From Piezodorus guildinii (lineage: Eukaryota > Arthropoda > Insecta > Hemiptera > Pentatomidae), in contig CM041298.1 in the NCBI GenBank assembly GCA_023052935.1, positions 15,979,371 through 16,043,370 of the forward strand: a stretch of 64,000 nucleotides of DNA. Reading direction: 5' to 3'. Position numbers and translations under genes: made by a program. The notes under the pieces are model-generated. The model was not told where the DNA came from. It searched no databases and was given only the letters and a program-made list of their open reading frames with translations. Positions 23,530 through 35,836 of this stretch are shown here, one piece after another (within the stretch, counting starts at the first letter, position 1; every line of letters starts with the position of its first letter).

Positions 23530-24340
23530 ATAACATATATATGTCCAGAGTCATGGTCATACTTATGTTTAAAATTTAATTGATTCGCCATTTTTATCTA
23601 ATTTTAATTCCGGCTTTTCATATTGAAAAATTACACAAATCTATCAATCATTCTGTCCAGGAATCCAACCTTATCAACCACTTGAAAAGAAAAACAGCCC
23701 TAACCATCACTGACACCTCTAGGTGTTTTACTATAACTATATACTGGTTTCATTCAATCCATAATTTTTCCATAGGAACCATTTATTTTAGTATGGAACT
23801 TATCTGTAAACATTTAAATTCATCAATCTTCTATACAAATGTTCAAACATATGCCTATTCTCTTATTGCCTTACCTGCTGAAAGTTTTTTTTCGGGACTT
23901 CTTTTACGATGTTTTTCTTTTTGAAATATTTTTTTAGAATGCAACAAACACTTATTGTGCATCCAGAAGTTCTCAAAACTCAGAAATAAGCCAAGGTTTA
24001 CTCATTTGAAGAGTTGTTTTCCTATTTGATCAATTATTAGTCATTTTTTAATAACATTTAATATTTATTGCTTTTATCATTTATTGTCACTTTTTTGACT
24101 TTTATATTTCATGTTTATATCTGCCACACTATAATCAGCCATTCACCCATTCTCATAAATTTTTTTTCAACATTTTGGCCATTTCTCTTTTAAAGGATTT
24201 TTAATTAATCTGTTTGACATCTATTTATTATCTTTACTTCACTTGATTTTACCTTATTTTTATTTGTTAACCATATTTATTTTCTATTTCTCTATTAAAT
24301 CATATTGATATATTTGGCCATTTCTTTATTAGTTATTATT
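23530..24340. other. AT-rich intergenic DNA
   Basis: A 114-codon plus-strand frame (23580-23924) is present, but it is T-rich, has no recognisable motif and is treated as chance. Confidence 0.4.
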
Positions 24341-25170
24341 ACTTTCACTTACCTACATATATGAAATATATAGTAAGGGAAAGTAATGCGATCGTGAAAA
24401 TTTTCGAATGCCAGTTTTCACCGGAATTACACGTTTTAGGGTCACCTGAGTCCAAATAACCAAGTCCCCCAAAAAGGTCAAGTGTCTGTGTGGTAACTCC
24501 AGGGCAAAAACCAAAAGTCCTATGGAACTGAAATTTCATATTTAAGACAACTATACGCCCGAGATGTTTTATGGTTTTTTCAAAAACAATTCTAACGATT
24601 TTGATTTAACTCGCTATATCAATGTAAAATTTAATGGGCTTTAATATCGTTTTGGCTTCATTCTGATTGAAATAGTCTGACAGGGCTTAAATGGCGATAT
24701 TTTATATTTTCTTCCTCTAAACTACCTTTAATTTTGTACATTACTTAAGATTAACTACACCATCTTAATAACATTGATGAAGGATGGTTAAATATAAAAG
24801 TTGGGCGAATTTGAAGACCAATTGAAGTAGAAAAGGGCAAAACAATTTTTTAATGTAATTTTTGTTTTTTTGATAATAAGAACAATAATATAGACGTATA
24901 AATATACCGTTGGAAAGCTAGAAAAAATATTATCTGATACACAAAGTTTTAAAAGGTAATATAAAGTGACGAACAGGCAATAGACTCATTACTGATTAAA
25001 AATTTAATATAATTATATTATTTAATTTAAATCATATGTTTCCAACGAAAATAAATACACAATTTATTAAAATAAAGTTAAAATATTTTTCAAATTGAAG
25101 TATATTCAATAGTTCTTAAATTTATTTTAACAATCGAGGTAAGTGAAAATCGTGTGTTGCCTGCACCAGA
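24341..25170 (+). repeat. Family B element
   Basis: Left end ACTTTCACTTACCTACATAT, right end GTAAGTGAAAATCGTGTGTT GCCTGCACCAGA. Interior landmarks in order. Confidence 0.85.
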
Positions 25171-25489
25171 TTTTTATTTTGGCTCACTATTTTTTATTTC
25201 TGTTGTTAATCTTTTATGGTAAATTATTTATCAAACTCCAACACTGTATCCTGTTATATTTTAAACCTGATGAAGATCCGAAACATTGATTAATTAATAG
25301 TTTTTCATTATTTGTTAATCTTTCATGACCACCACCCTAATATCTCATTCTTCGTACTTAGAGTTTATAATTTAACACGTCAAATTTTAAACAATACCCA
25401 TTAATATTTATTTAATAAAATAAAAATCTTTACAATCAATGAGATCATTATTAAGTATATTTGTCGCAGATACCACAGTTTAAAATTTA

Positions 25490-26640
25490 CTACAGATTAA
25501 AAGTATGATCAAACGCTTTTTAAAAACAGTTTTGTAAAACACAGATTATTAAATGAGTGTTTGCAAACAATCTTAAACAGATATGACTATTCAATAATTC
25601 GATTTTTCACATTATTATGAAAGATTGTTAAATATTATATAAATTCTTTCATGTCTGAATTTTATCTTAAACTGGTCTAATATAATGTCCTTGAAAATGA
25701 ACTTTTATGTAACAACAGTGACTCAAAATTATGCAATACGAGCTTTCATTTATCAATTACTTTCAATTTTTATTTTATTCAAAACTATATGCCAATCTTT
25801 ATGCGTACATAATGTTTCATTGTTATATATTCAATTTATATTATTAAATAAAATAAATAACCAATTTCTAATTCTTCAGCCCAAATTCAATTCAATGATA
25901 TCAAATGTTTATTTAAACTTTCATCACAACTATTAATTTATATAATTATATTTAACTAATAAATCTTTAAAAGAGACTCCCATAGAGCAAAATCACTAAC
26001 CAGATAACTGAATTTTATATTGCTTTTAAAAATATCCATAAATAATGTAAAATTACTAGATAATTTAGTGTCAAAAGTATTCGGAAATCGTAATATCATG
26101 TTGTTTAACGGTTTCAAATGTTTATATTAAATTCCTAAAAATCTATATTTGAGTCAATCATTACATAAAAGGTCTGCTAAAGTATGGATCAAACAATTTT
26201 TACCAACAGTAATTTTTGTCATAAAAAACAAACAATATTAGATGATTATTTGCAAACAATCTCAAAAGATATTAAGTATTCAATTAGTAGTTTTTAAAAA
26301 TTATTTTGGAGGATTGTTATATATAATAGAAATTCATGTCTCAATTCTTTCTTAAGCTGGTCTAATATCATGTCCTTGAAAATGAACTTTTACATAATAA
26401 CTGTTACTCAAAATTAAGCAATACAAGTTTTTATTTATCAATTACTGACAATTTTCATTTTATTCAAATCTATATGTCGATTTATATGCATACATATTGT
26501 TTCACTATTATATATTCAATTTATATTATTAGATAAAATAAACAACCAATTCCTAATTTTTCATAATTCCTCTGCTCGAATTCCAGTTTTGAAGGTCACA
26601 ATACAATATTTACTTTGGATTAAAAATACATATTATGCAA
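25490..26640 (+). repeat. Two direct copies of a diverged repeat (family D)
   Basis: The series TTGCAAACAATCT, CTGGTCTAAT-TAATGTCC, TTGAAAATGAACTTTTA, ATTATATATTCAATTTATAT and AAACAACCAATTCCTAATT occurs at 25565-25875 and again at 26245-26560. A third partial copy is near 33425-33540. No coding capacity. Confidence 0.7.
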
Positions 26641-27040
26641 GTCAATGATATCGAAGAGTCATAATTAACTTAAAGATATTTAAAAAAAAAGAAAAAGAAA
26701 TAATAAGTGAATTATTTATATTATAATAATAGCTATTAATACATTTGATATGGGTAAGCAATAAGGTTTTCCTTTGATGAATATTTTTCAAATAGGTTTC
26801 AAAATAATGCATTTATAGAGTGGCACTTCTGATTAGTTGATTTTTATTGCTGTAACATCCCAATTGTATTATATAATAATATATAATTGTTTGAATATAA
26901 AGTTACAATTTTGTATGATTAAGCTAGTCTATATGCAGACAAATATTTTGATGAGATGTGGTTATTTGGACTAAGGGGATCCTAAAATGAGTATTTCCAT
27001 CGAAGACACATTAAAAAAAAAAAAAATTCACAATCAAATT

Positions 27041-27331
27041 CTGAGATCACTTGTAGCTGGGTGGCTAGCGTAACAGCCTCCCATGCCAAAGGTCATGGGT
27101 TCAAACCCGCAGGTGGTCCTAGGATTTTTTAATGGGAGTAAAAAATCTTTAGTTACGCCGTCCTTCGGAGGGGACGTTAAAAGGTGGTCCTGAGCCTGTG
27201 CGATGTCAGGTACTCGTTAAAGATCCCTATCCTAATAAAACCTAGATAGGCAAAATTTAGGACTCCCACTGTAGCATCGTCCGAATAGCCATAGTAGCAT
27301 AAAAGTGACGTTAAACGAATAAACAACAAAC
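27041..27331 (+). repeat. SINE-A, full copy
   Basis: Head GATCACTTGTAGCTGGGTGG, B box GGTTCAAACCC, body TCCTTCGGAGGGGACGTTAA, CGTTAAAGATCCCTATCCTA, and tail GTGACGTTAAACGAATAAAC. Confidence 0.9.
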
Positions 27332-27639
27332 AATGAAATTCTTCCAGTCTCCAAGCCTTGAAATCCAAAATCCATATATATACATTATACACACAAGGAA
27401 TAGCCTTCTTAATAAAGTTTGTAAGTGTCATAATGTTTAATTTATTTAAAAAATTTAAGAATGATGGTTACTTTTATAGTGATCATTAGGTGATAAAAAG
27501 TACCTTGTAGCCGTAATATAAAAAAGATCCCTAAAATCTTGTGGGAAATCTGAAATGAATGTTCAACTACTTTATACATTTCATCTTTGAGATATCCAAT
27601 GATTATCTGTCAACTAATTAAAAGGTGAAGTGGCTTTAT

Positions 27640-27960
27640 CTTTTCTACTGTCACAAGTACTTCCTGGCTTCTTCACTCTACGAAGTTATCCAAACCCATT
27701 TTATATTTTGGTTCTCCTCCAATTCAAATCTCCATTTGCTCCCAGGACACCTTTAAGTGCCCTGCAGCCTTTAAATCTGTATATAAGCCTCATTGAACTG
27801 CAGCTTTTGACAGATCTTTCTTAATCCGAGCCTTATCTCTTTGGAATTCTATTCTCATATCCGTGACTCCCGATGTTCTGCATATTTAACTCAAAAGAGA
27901 GATACACTTTATTTATAAATAAACAAAATGATGCTGCCCAACTTAATTGGGTTGCTATAA
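27640..27960 (+). pseudogene. LINE C-terminal tail, degenerate
   Basis: Plus strand, with frame breaks: a Thr/Ser-rich stretch, then DRSFLIRALSLWNSI, the RSFxxRxxxLWNSLP signature found at the end of CR1/Jockey-like ORF2 proteins. Weakly related to the better-preserved copy at 36835-37189. Confidence 0.55.
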
Positions 27961-27964
27961 CACA

Positions 27965-28350
27965 GCATACCAATTGTTTCCTTTAGGAATATTCTTAATA
28001 TTATAAATTATAATTTTAAATCCTTAATTATAAACATAATATTTTTTTTCTCTTTTCTATTCTTTTTACATTTTTTTTTCTTTATTTTTTTTCCCTGTTT
28101 TTTTTTCCTTCTTCATCGTTTCCCATTTTCTTTCAGATACATAGATCTATACATATAACCAATAATTAAAAAAAAATCGTATATTCATCATAAAACACCA
28201 TATTAAAACTCATACTATCATATAAAAAAAAAACAATACAACAACAAAAGATTTAGCATCCAAAATCGATATCTATAAGTACAATATTACATAAAAATTA
28301 AAATATAAACAACCATGACTAAAGTACAAATGCACATGCATGCCCCTCCA
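27965..28350. other. T-rich then A-rich low-complexity DNA
   Basis: Nothing recognisable. Confidence 0.4.
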
Positions 28351-28353
28351 ATT

Positions 28354-28920
28354 TTACCTGTTATGAGTAGATGTGACAGTGTATAATTCCCAGGGAGTCG
28401 AGATCCTTGCTACGTCCTTTATATCGACACCTATGTCCTCCATGAAGCTCCTTGTTGAACCTGGTACAGCTCCGCGGGCTCCAAACCAAAGGCCTTTTAC
28501 GCAGAAGTCTCTTTCGGCATAGCTTTTTTCCTTGAGGAAAGAGATACATTTTTCGTAGATTTGTCTCTTTTCCCTTTCCACTTTACTTGCCTGTTCAAGG
28601 TTGTTGGATTTGTATCCCACGGTAGGATCCAGAATGATAGTTGAGTTTCCGGTCTTAGGGAATGCCACGATATCAGCATATCGCGTGGATCCACCCGTAT
28701 CCACAGAGTAAACTTCCTCGAAGCAGGCAAAATCTCTTTTATTTTAATGTACAACATTTTGGCTCTAATGCCATCTTCTGGTGCAAGCTCAATTTTTGTC
28801 TAAAGGTGAGTAGGTTCTTATACCAAGAAGCCTCATGTCTGTTATGCCCTATGTGCCTTAAAGTTGTTAACTTTTTATTTTTATTTTGTTGTTTGCCTCT
28901 ACTCTGAAGAGTCATTGACA
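28354..28920 (-). pseudogene. R2/CR1-type LINE C-terminal fragment
   Basis: Minus strand: RYADIVAFPKTGNSTIILDP TVGYKSN, QASKVEREKRQIYEKCISFL and GLWFGARGAVPG. This is the C-terminal block (DIVAF...IIDPTVRFE...GARG) common in insect R2-like and related LINEs. It is preceded at 28740-28920 by an RH-GHNRHEASW segment in another frame. Truncated and frame-broken. Confidence 0.75.
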
Positions 28921-28980
28921 ACTGTGGCTTATTATATTCTGTTCTAAAATTTAGTGTCTTTTAAATAGCTTAATAGTTTT

Positions 28981-29275
28981 GTTTGTTTGTTTATTTATTT
29001 AACGTCACTTTTATGCTACTATGGCTAATCGGACGATGCTACAGTGGGAGTCATAAATTTTGTCTATCCAGGTTTAATTAGGATAGGTATCTTTAACAAG
29101 TACCTGACATCGCACAGGCTCGGGACCATCTTTTTATGTCCCCTCTGAAGGATGGCATAAGGATTTTCCACTCCCATCAAACATCCTATGACCATCTGTG
29201 GGTTCGAACCTGTGACCTTTGGCAGAGAAAGCAGTTATGCTAACCTCTATGCTACAGGTGATCCCATAGCTTAAT
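28981..29275 (-). repeat. SINE-A, full copy
   Basis: Starts with the tail complement TTTGTTTGTTTATTTATTTA ACGTCAC and ends with the head GCTACAGGTGATCCCA. Inserted between two minus-strand LINE pieces. Confidence 0.9.
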
Positions 29276-29289
29276 TGTTTTCATACACT

Positions 29290-29700
29290 ATCTTCATCAT
29301 CATGTAAAGTATATTTTAGGGTTCAAGCCCTACAGATCAATCTAGCAATAGATGTTCGACTGTTTATGAACCGTCATCACAATATTCGCAGGTGGGTGCA
29401 TGATCATTTCTAAGAAGATAACTATGGGTAAATTGGCAGTGTGCAGTACGAAGATGGCATAAAATTATCTCCTCTTTCCTGGAAATCCTAGTGCTCGTGA
29501 TCCATTTTTTGGTATGTTTTTTATATTGAACAGTTTATATTGGCTTGTTCTCCACACTGTGTCCCTGTTCTTGAAGAGATTTTTCTTCGATTGGCTGGTC
29601 CAATCTACTGTTGTGACTTCTATGTAAGGTAACTTATATATTATTTTAAAAAATATCAAAATTGTATACATGTTCATATATCCCATGCTAAAGGTCACAG
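29290..29700 (-). pseudogene. LINE C-terminal fragment (Jockey/R1-like)
   Basis: Minus strand pieces: VWRTSQYKLFNIK, then in another frame SYCTLPIYP, HAPTCEYCDDGS and TVEHLLLDCRA-type residues. This matches the LRxGHxxxTHxYLL...C..C...ExxxHLLxxC region at the end of Jockey/R1-like proteins. Broken. Confidence 0.6.
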
Positions 29701-29935
29701 GTTCAAACCCGCAGGTGGTCCTAGGATTTTTTAATGGGAGTAAAAAATCCTTAGTTACGCCGTCCTTCGGAGTGGACGTTAAAAGGTGGTCCCGAGCCTG
29801 TGCGATGTCAGGTACTCGTTAAAGATCCCTGTCCTAATAAAACCTGGATAGACAAAATTTAGGACTTCCAATGTAGCATCGTCCGATTAGCCATAGTAGC
29901 ATAAAGTGACGTTAAATAAATAAACAAACAAACAT
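29680..29935 (+). repeat. SINE-A, 5'-truncated copy
   Basis: Starts inside the head (CCCATGCTAAAGGTCACAGG), keeps B box GGTTCAAACCC and the whole body, and ends GACGTTAAATAAATAAACAA ACAAA. Confidence 0.9.
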
Positions 29936-29958
29936 GTTCATATATTTTTATGATTTTT

Positions 29959-30732
29959 ACTTTCACTTATCTATTTATGAAATATATTGTTACGAAATGT
30001 ATCGTGATAGTTTTTTAATTCAAGTTTTCACCAGAAATATATGTTTTAGGGTCTCCTGAGTCCAGTCCAGCTCTAAAACACTAAGTTGTATTAAACTGAA
30101 ATTTTATTTTTTCAAAGGGCATATGCCTGAGATGTTACATAAACTTTTTCAACAAAATGAGCAAAACAGTCACTTTACACAATGCATTTTGCACCTTTTT
30201 ATGGTTTTCTCAAAAATGACTATAACAATTTTAATTAAACTCTCTAACACGGTGTAAAATTTAATATCATCTAGGTTTTATTCTGATTGAAATAGTCTGA
30301 CAGGGCTTAAATTTGGATATTTTAAATTTTCTCCTTTTAAAGTATCTTTAATTTTGTAGGTTCAAAAAAAGTAACAATTTCATGTTGTTAACATCGTTAA
30401 AAAATTGGTAAATATACAAGTTGAACGAATTTGTTATTTTATTTTTTATTAGCATAATAGTAGTAACATAAATGTATAATATACCATTGGAAACCTAAAG
30501 GTTTTATAAAAAAAAATGTTATCTTATGTAATAAAGTTGTATAAGGTTACGGAGAGTGATAAAAAGCTGATAAAACTAATTGTGATTGTTGTATACAATA
30601 ATTTCTATTTTTAGATTCTTCGAAACTCAATATGATTCTTTCACCTTTTTTCAACTTTAACTTTATATAAAAGTTATTAAATTGATTTTAGATATAGAGG
30701 TAAGTGAATGTTGTGTGTTGCGTGCCCTAGAT
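29959..30732 (+). repeat. Family B element, diverged
   Basis: Left end ACTTTCACTTATCTATTTAT, right end GAGGTAAGTGAATGTTGTGT GTTGCGTGCCCTAGA. Interior landmarks present with many substitutions, so it is an older copy. Confidence 0.8.
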
Positions 30733-31445
30733 TTTTTTTTTTTTTAATTGTAAGTTATTGTTAGAAGTTATATCTTGAGTCATTATATTTATTGGTTAAT
30801 ACTATTGTTTCTTGTGTTTTTTTAGTTATTTCACTCTGACTCTAAAGTCCACTTTTCATTTCCTGTAATATTATTCTAAAAGAACTTGTCCCAGAATAAA
30901 TAAAGAATTTATAAAAATATAAGCTTATAAATTTTTGGGCTACTGTAAAGAATTATTTAAATTATTTCTTATAATGTCTAGATTTATAAATGATTCTCTG
31001 ATGATAGTTCGAGCCTTTAAAAATTAAATAAATTGTGAATTAATTCATTTGTTGGCAAGTTGGTCTAGTCAATGCCTAGCTAGTGTATTAATAGAATGTT
31101 CAGTTTCGTATACAAATTTCATTACGTCAACAATGTTTCTGTTTTGTGTACTATTTTTTATCCTTTTAACTGGAATGTTATAAGACAAAAAACAATTTGG
31201 GTGGGGGTAAATTTATCAATTTTTTTGTTTTGTTACATTACTAAGTTTTTCTTTATTCCAAAATTTAAATAACCTTATTTCTTTTACTTTAAATAGACCT
31301 ATAAATTTTTTCTCATTCACTTCATTAGAATTATAATAATTAGTAAAGACAAAATTTTTAATTGTTTAATTAGCATCATGGGGTATTTAATATTATCTTA
31401 TCTTACTATTGTGTTTCTTGATATACACTGTTTGGCCTGTCTAGT
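30733..31445. other. Upstream region of PANK4
   Basis: AT-rich. No promoter element can be singled out. AGAATAAATAAAG at 30892 resembles a CR1-like 3' end seen elsewhere (37510, 54255). Confidence 0.35.
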
Positions 31446-31462
31446 TTTCTGTTTGTGACAGA

Positions 31463-31523
31463 ATGGTTTTTATGCAAGCTCTGAAAAATTTAAGCTCAGC
31501 AATATATGTAGCTGTAAGAGTTG
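31463..31523 (+). CDS. PANK4: PANK4 exon 1 (probable start)
   Basis: ATG then MVFMQALKNLSSAIYVAVRV G; donor gtaata leaves one base that completes a Gly codon with exon 2. AIYVAVRVG aligns with the family's KRFAIDIG, with Arg at the nucleotide-binding Asp. Support is phase plus this alignment. An alternative start, or an upstream exon joined at the cag before AATGG, is possible. Confidence 0.5.
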
Positions 31524-32068
31524 GTAATATGATAAATATATATATGTATTTTATTATCATTTAACTATTTTATAATATCAATGAAACAACCTTACTGTAC
31601 AATCCATTTTATAAATATCATAAAAAAAAAAACTACAATAATATGAAATTGAAAAATAAAAAATTGACACCATTTATTTTATTTATATATGTTGATTCTG
31701 ATCGTTGAAAATTATAGTTCTATAATTAGTAATGTGGAGTATAATGACAATGTACAGTGGCAACCATGGGTTACTTTCATGTCTATTTTAATTACAATAT
31801 AATTAAATGACTTTAGTATATCATTATTATTAAAATTTATTATGAAATATATGTTTTAATAAATATAATTTATCATTACATGTTTATTTCTTTTTAACAG
31901 GTCAATTTTCATCGTCCATATCTTGTGTAGTCCCAATAAAGTATGAAGATGCCCTTGCTGAAGGGTCTCCTATTTTGGTCAGTATTTTATTATTATTATT
32001 ATTAAAAAAATAAGATCATTTTTTTTTTTTCAAAGAAGCAATCTATTCCTGATGAGCATCATATATTT

Positions 32069-32156
<88 letters not shown>

Positions 32157-35100
32157 GTGGCAATGCTACCCAAATACATCTGGTTGCATAAATAATTTAT
32201 GCAACCAAATGTATTCCTCGTCTATAATTCCACGTCTATTCTAATTGAAATATTTACATTTTTTTTTTTCCACTTTAGTTATTTGCATTACTATTATTTT
32301 AAATTTATTTGTCTCTACAACTAAATTTAAAACTTTAAACCTTTGGTGGACACATTATATAACCAAAATATGAATAAATTCACTCTTTAATTGTCATGCA
32401 GGTGATGGTGGATAAAAATTAAAAATGTGCATTTCCATTTTTCATGTGAACCAATCTTTTTTTTTTTTTTTAGAATAATTATACAAAAGAAAAAAAAAAT
32501 TGAAATTTTATCCATAAATTATTTTTGAAGATAAAAACCAAGAAAAATGTATAGAGTTTTAGAATTAGTAAAGCGTGATAAACAAAAAACGAACAATTAA
32601 AATCTTGCCTATATATGCGCCCATAACTCAGTTATTTTTGAAGATACATAAAAATTTACTAGTGTTTTTTAACCAAAAAACTGCGAATAATTATAAAAAA
32701 AAGGAAAGAAAATAATTGAAATTTTATCCATGAATACGCCCACTACTCAGTAATTTTTGAAGATACAGAAAAATATGTGTAGTCTTTTAGAATCAGTAAA
32801 GTGTGATAAACAAAAAAAAAATAAATAAATAAATAAAACTATTGATCTGTACATTAAAGTCACAAATTATAATATATGTAATTCCACCAAAAATCGGTTA
32901 TTATTTAAGATAGAGAGAAATCCAAAAGATTTTCGAGATCAAGACAATGCTATGGACAAAGAGAGGAAAAAAACTCATATGTTCAAGTCACAACTTATAA
33001 GATGCGATTCCCTGAAAACTCGGTTATTATTGATGATAGAGAAAAATCTAAGGTGTTCTGGAATTAGGAAATCATATTTGAATTATTTGAATGAAAATGG
33101 AAATATTGTAAAAGAAAAGGAAATAGTAACACAATCTAGTATAAATGCATTTTTTTTTTTTTTTTTTTGCTCTTAGTGCCGTTTCATAGAGAATTAAATT
33201 TCCTACAAAATGAAAAAAAAAATCATTGAAGTTGGTTCAGAACTGGCAGAGATTAGCGTTTTGAAATTAGCAGTGGTGATATGCCATTTTCTTTTGAATT
33301 ATTTATTGCTTTTCATATTACTTAATTGCTCAACAGCTATATAAACAGTTATATCCTAATATTCTTATTTGGAAATAATAAACCATTGTGTAATAATTTG
33401 CAGCATTTTTTAAATATCCTAATATTGAATAAAATAAACAACCAATTCCTAATTTTTAAAAATTCTTAACTTTAAATTCCAGTTTCGAAGGTCAAAATGC
33501 AATATTTACTTTGGATTAAAAATATATTATAATATGCTTATTTTTTAAAAATATTCTTTTAAAAAAATCAATTAACACAATATTTACTTAATTATAACTC
33601 ATTTTACTCTCAGGGTACGGTATGGGTTCTTGACAATCAGGCACATTTTTATTATTTAACTTTTTAATTATAATAATAAATTACAAACAATATGTAGGCT
33701 AACTATAATTATTCTCCATGTTCAGACAGCAGCTCCTTCCTTCCTCAGTTCCCCACTTAAACTACTCTTACCTTTCCTGGTAGGTACCTGCCAGAGACCT
33801 TTCTTCTACCTGCCCTGTTATCTTGGGTATGCCCCTTGCATCCAAAATAGGAGCTTTTATTTAAATTTAAGTTTTACTTTTTATCTTATTGTTAACCTGC
33901 CTATCACAATAATCAAATGATAAATAAATAAAATTATAATTATATATTAAAAAAATTGGTATATTACAATATATTATTCAATTCAATGATATCAAAGAGT
34001 CATCATTCAATTAAAGATATATTTAAAAAAGAATGGAAATAATAAGAGTTATTATACACATAATAACAATAGCTATTACTACATTTGATATATTAAGCTA
34101 TACCATAAGTAGGTTGATATATATTTTTCATGTAGATTTCAAAATACATAGTATAAAATAACACTTTTGAAAGGAAATGACATACACCGAGTGCTGAAAA
34201 TATTAATAATTCATATTTGTCATTAAAATTGGAGGGTGATTTATAACTTCACCACTCTTTTATTAAAAATTAATGCATGACGTGTCGGCTAAAATGCCAT
34301 CTTCAGGTGCAAAGGAAAAAATATATTTCACTTAAACCATTAATGAACTTCTTAAAATTGTTCCAAATTTCTTCACCTGAAGATGGCATTTTAGCCGAAA
34401 TGTTGTGCATTAATTTTTAATAAAAGAGTGGTGAAGTTATAAATCAGCCTCCCATTTTATTCACAGAATTTGATCTACACCTTATTAAAATAACCAGTAA
34501 CAGGCTGACTGGTAAAAGCGAAGAAATTTGGAACAAGTTCACTAATGGTTTAAGTGAAATAAATTTGTTCCTTTGCACCTGAAGATGGCATTTTAGCCGA
34601 AACGCCGTGCATTAATTTTTAATAAAAGAGTGGTGAAGTTATAAATCAGCCTCCAATTTTATTCACAGAATTTGACTTTCACCTTAAAGAATGTACTACA
34701 CCTTATTAATTCATATTTTTCTTTTCATTTAATAAGTAGTTTTCACAACTGTTAATTTATATAATTCTATTTAATTAATAAATCTTTAAAAGAGGCTACC
34801 ATAAAACAAAATAAAAATGTTTATTTCTATTGGTATGTGAACAAAATATTGTTTTGTTTTTTGTATATTCATTCTATGGACCACATCAGTTGACTACTTC
34901 ATTTGGCTTATTTTCTTCCATCTCTCCTTCATCAATTGACTCATAGCCATCATTCTCTCCTTTGACCATGTTTCCTTCTTCTTTTCCTCTGGGAATATAC
35001 CAACTCTCAATTTATCAATTATTCCGTTCTGTTTTCCATAACCTGTGTTATGATCTTTAATTTTTCTATATCTCTCTTGGCTTCTACAAACCATCCATAC

Positions 35101-35804
35101 TCTTACTCTATCTGTATGTTAGGATTCATTCTTTTCAGATGGACCATTCTTCCTTTTCTTATTGTATCCATGTTTATAAATTTCCTAATTATTACAGGTG
35201 TAGAGAGAATTTTATTTTCTGGTTTCTCTTTTATTATTTTATTCCTATTTTCCTCTTTACCTTATGTTATATTTGTTTTTTTCTTCCGATAAGTTACCCG
35301 ATCTAACTATTATGGCAGAAAAACTAATTATAAATGACTCTTAATTTACTTTTTCTTGTATTAATTTTTTACTTTTACTTACCTATATATGAAATACATG
35401 ATTTTATAAAAAATGGCTCTAATGATTTTGATCAAACTCGCTATATCAATGTAAAATTTTATGGGATTTAATTTCATATAGGTTTCATTCTGAATGAAAT
35501 AGTCTGGCAGGGCTTAAATAGTGATATTTTAAATTTTCTTTCTCTAAACTACCTTTAATTTTGTTGGTTATAAAAAATTAATCATATCATCTTCTTATCA
35601 TTAATAAAAAGTGAATAAATATGCAAGATGAACAAATTTGGTGACCCTCCAAAGGGGAAAAGAGGAAACATATTTTTACTTTCACTTACTATATATATTA
35701 AGGGGAAGTATTGTGATCGTGAAAATTTTCGAATTCCAGTTTTCAACGGAAATACACGTTTTAGGGCCCCCTGAGTCCAAATAACCAAGTCCCGCAAAAA
35801 GGTC

Positions 35805-35836
<32 letters not shown>

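Noticed and set aside
23580..23924. 114-codon plus-strand frame
   Set aside because: T-rich, no motif, no splice logic; consistent with chance in AT-rich DNA.
27177..27431. 84-codon minus-strand frame
   Set aside because: Lies mostly inside a SINE-A copy read backwards.
34894..35094. Basic 66-residue minus-strand frame as a real gene
   Set aside because: No recognised motif and it lies inside PANK4 intron 2; reported only as a note.
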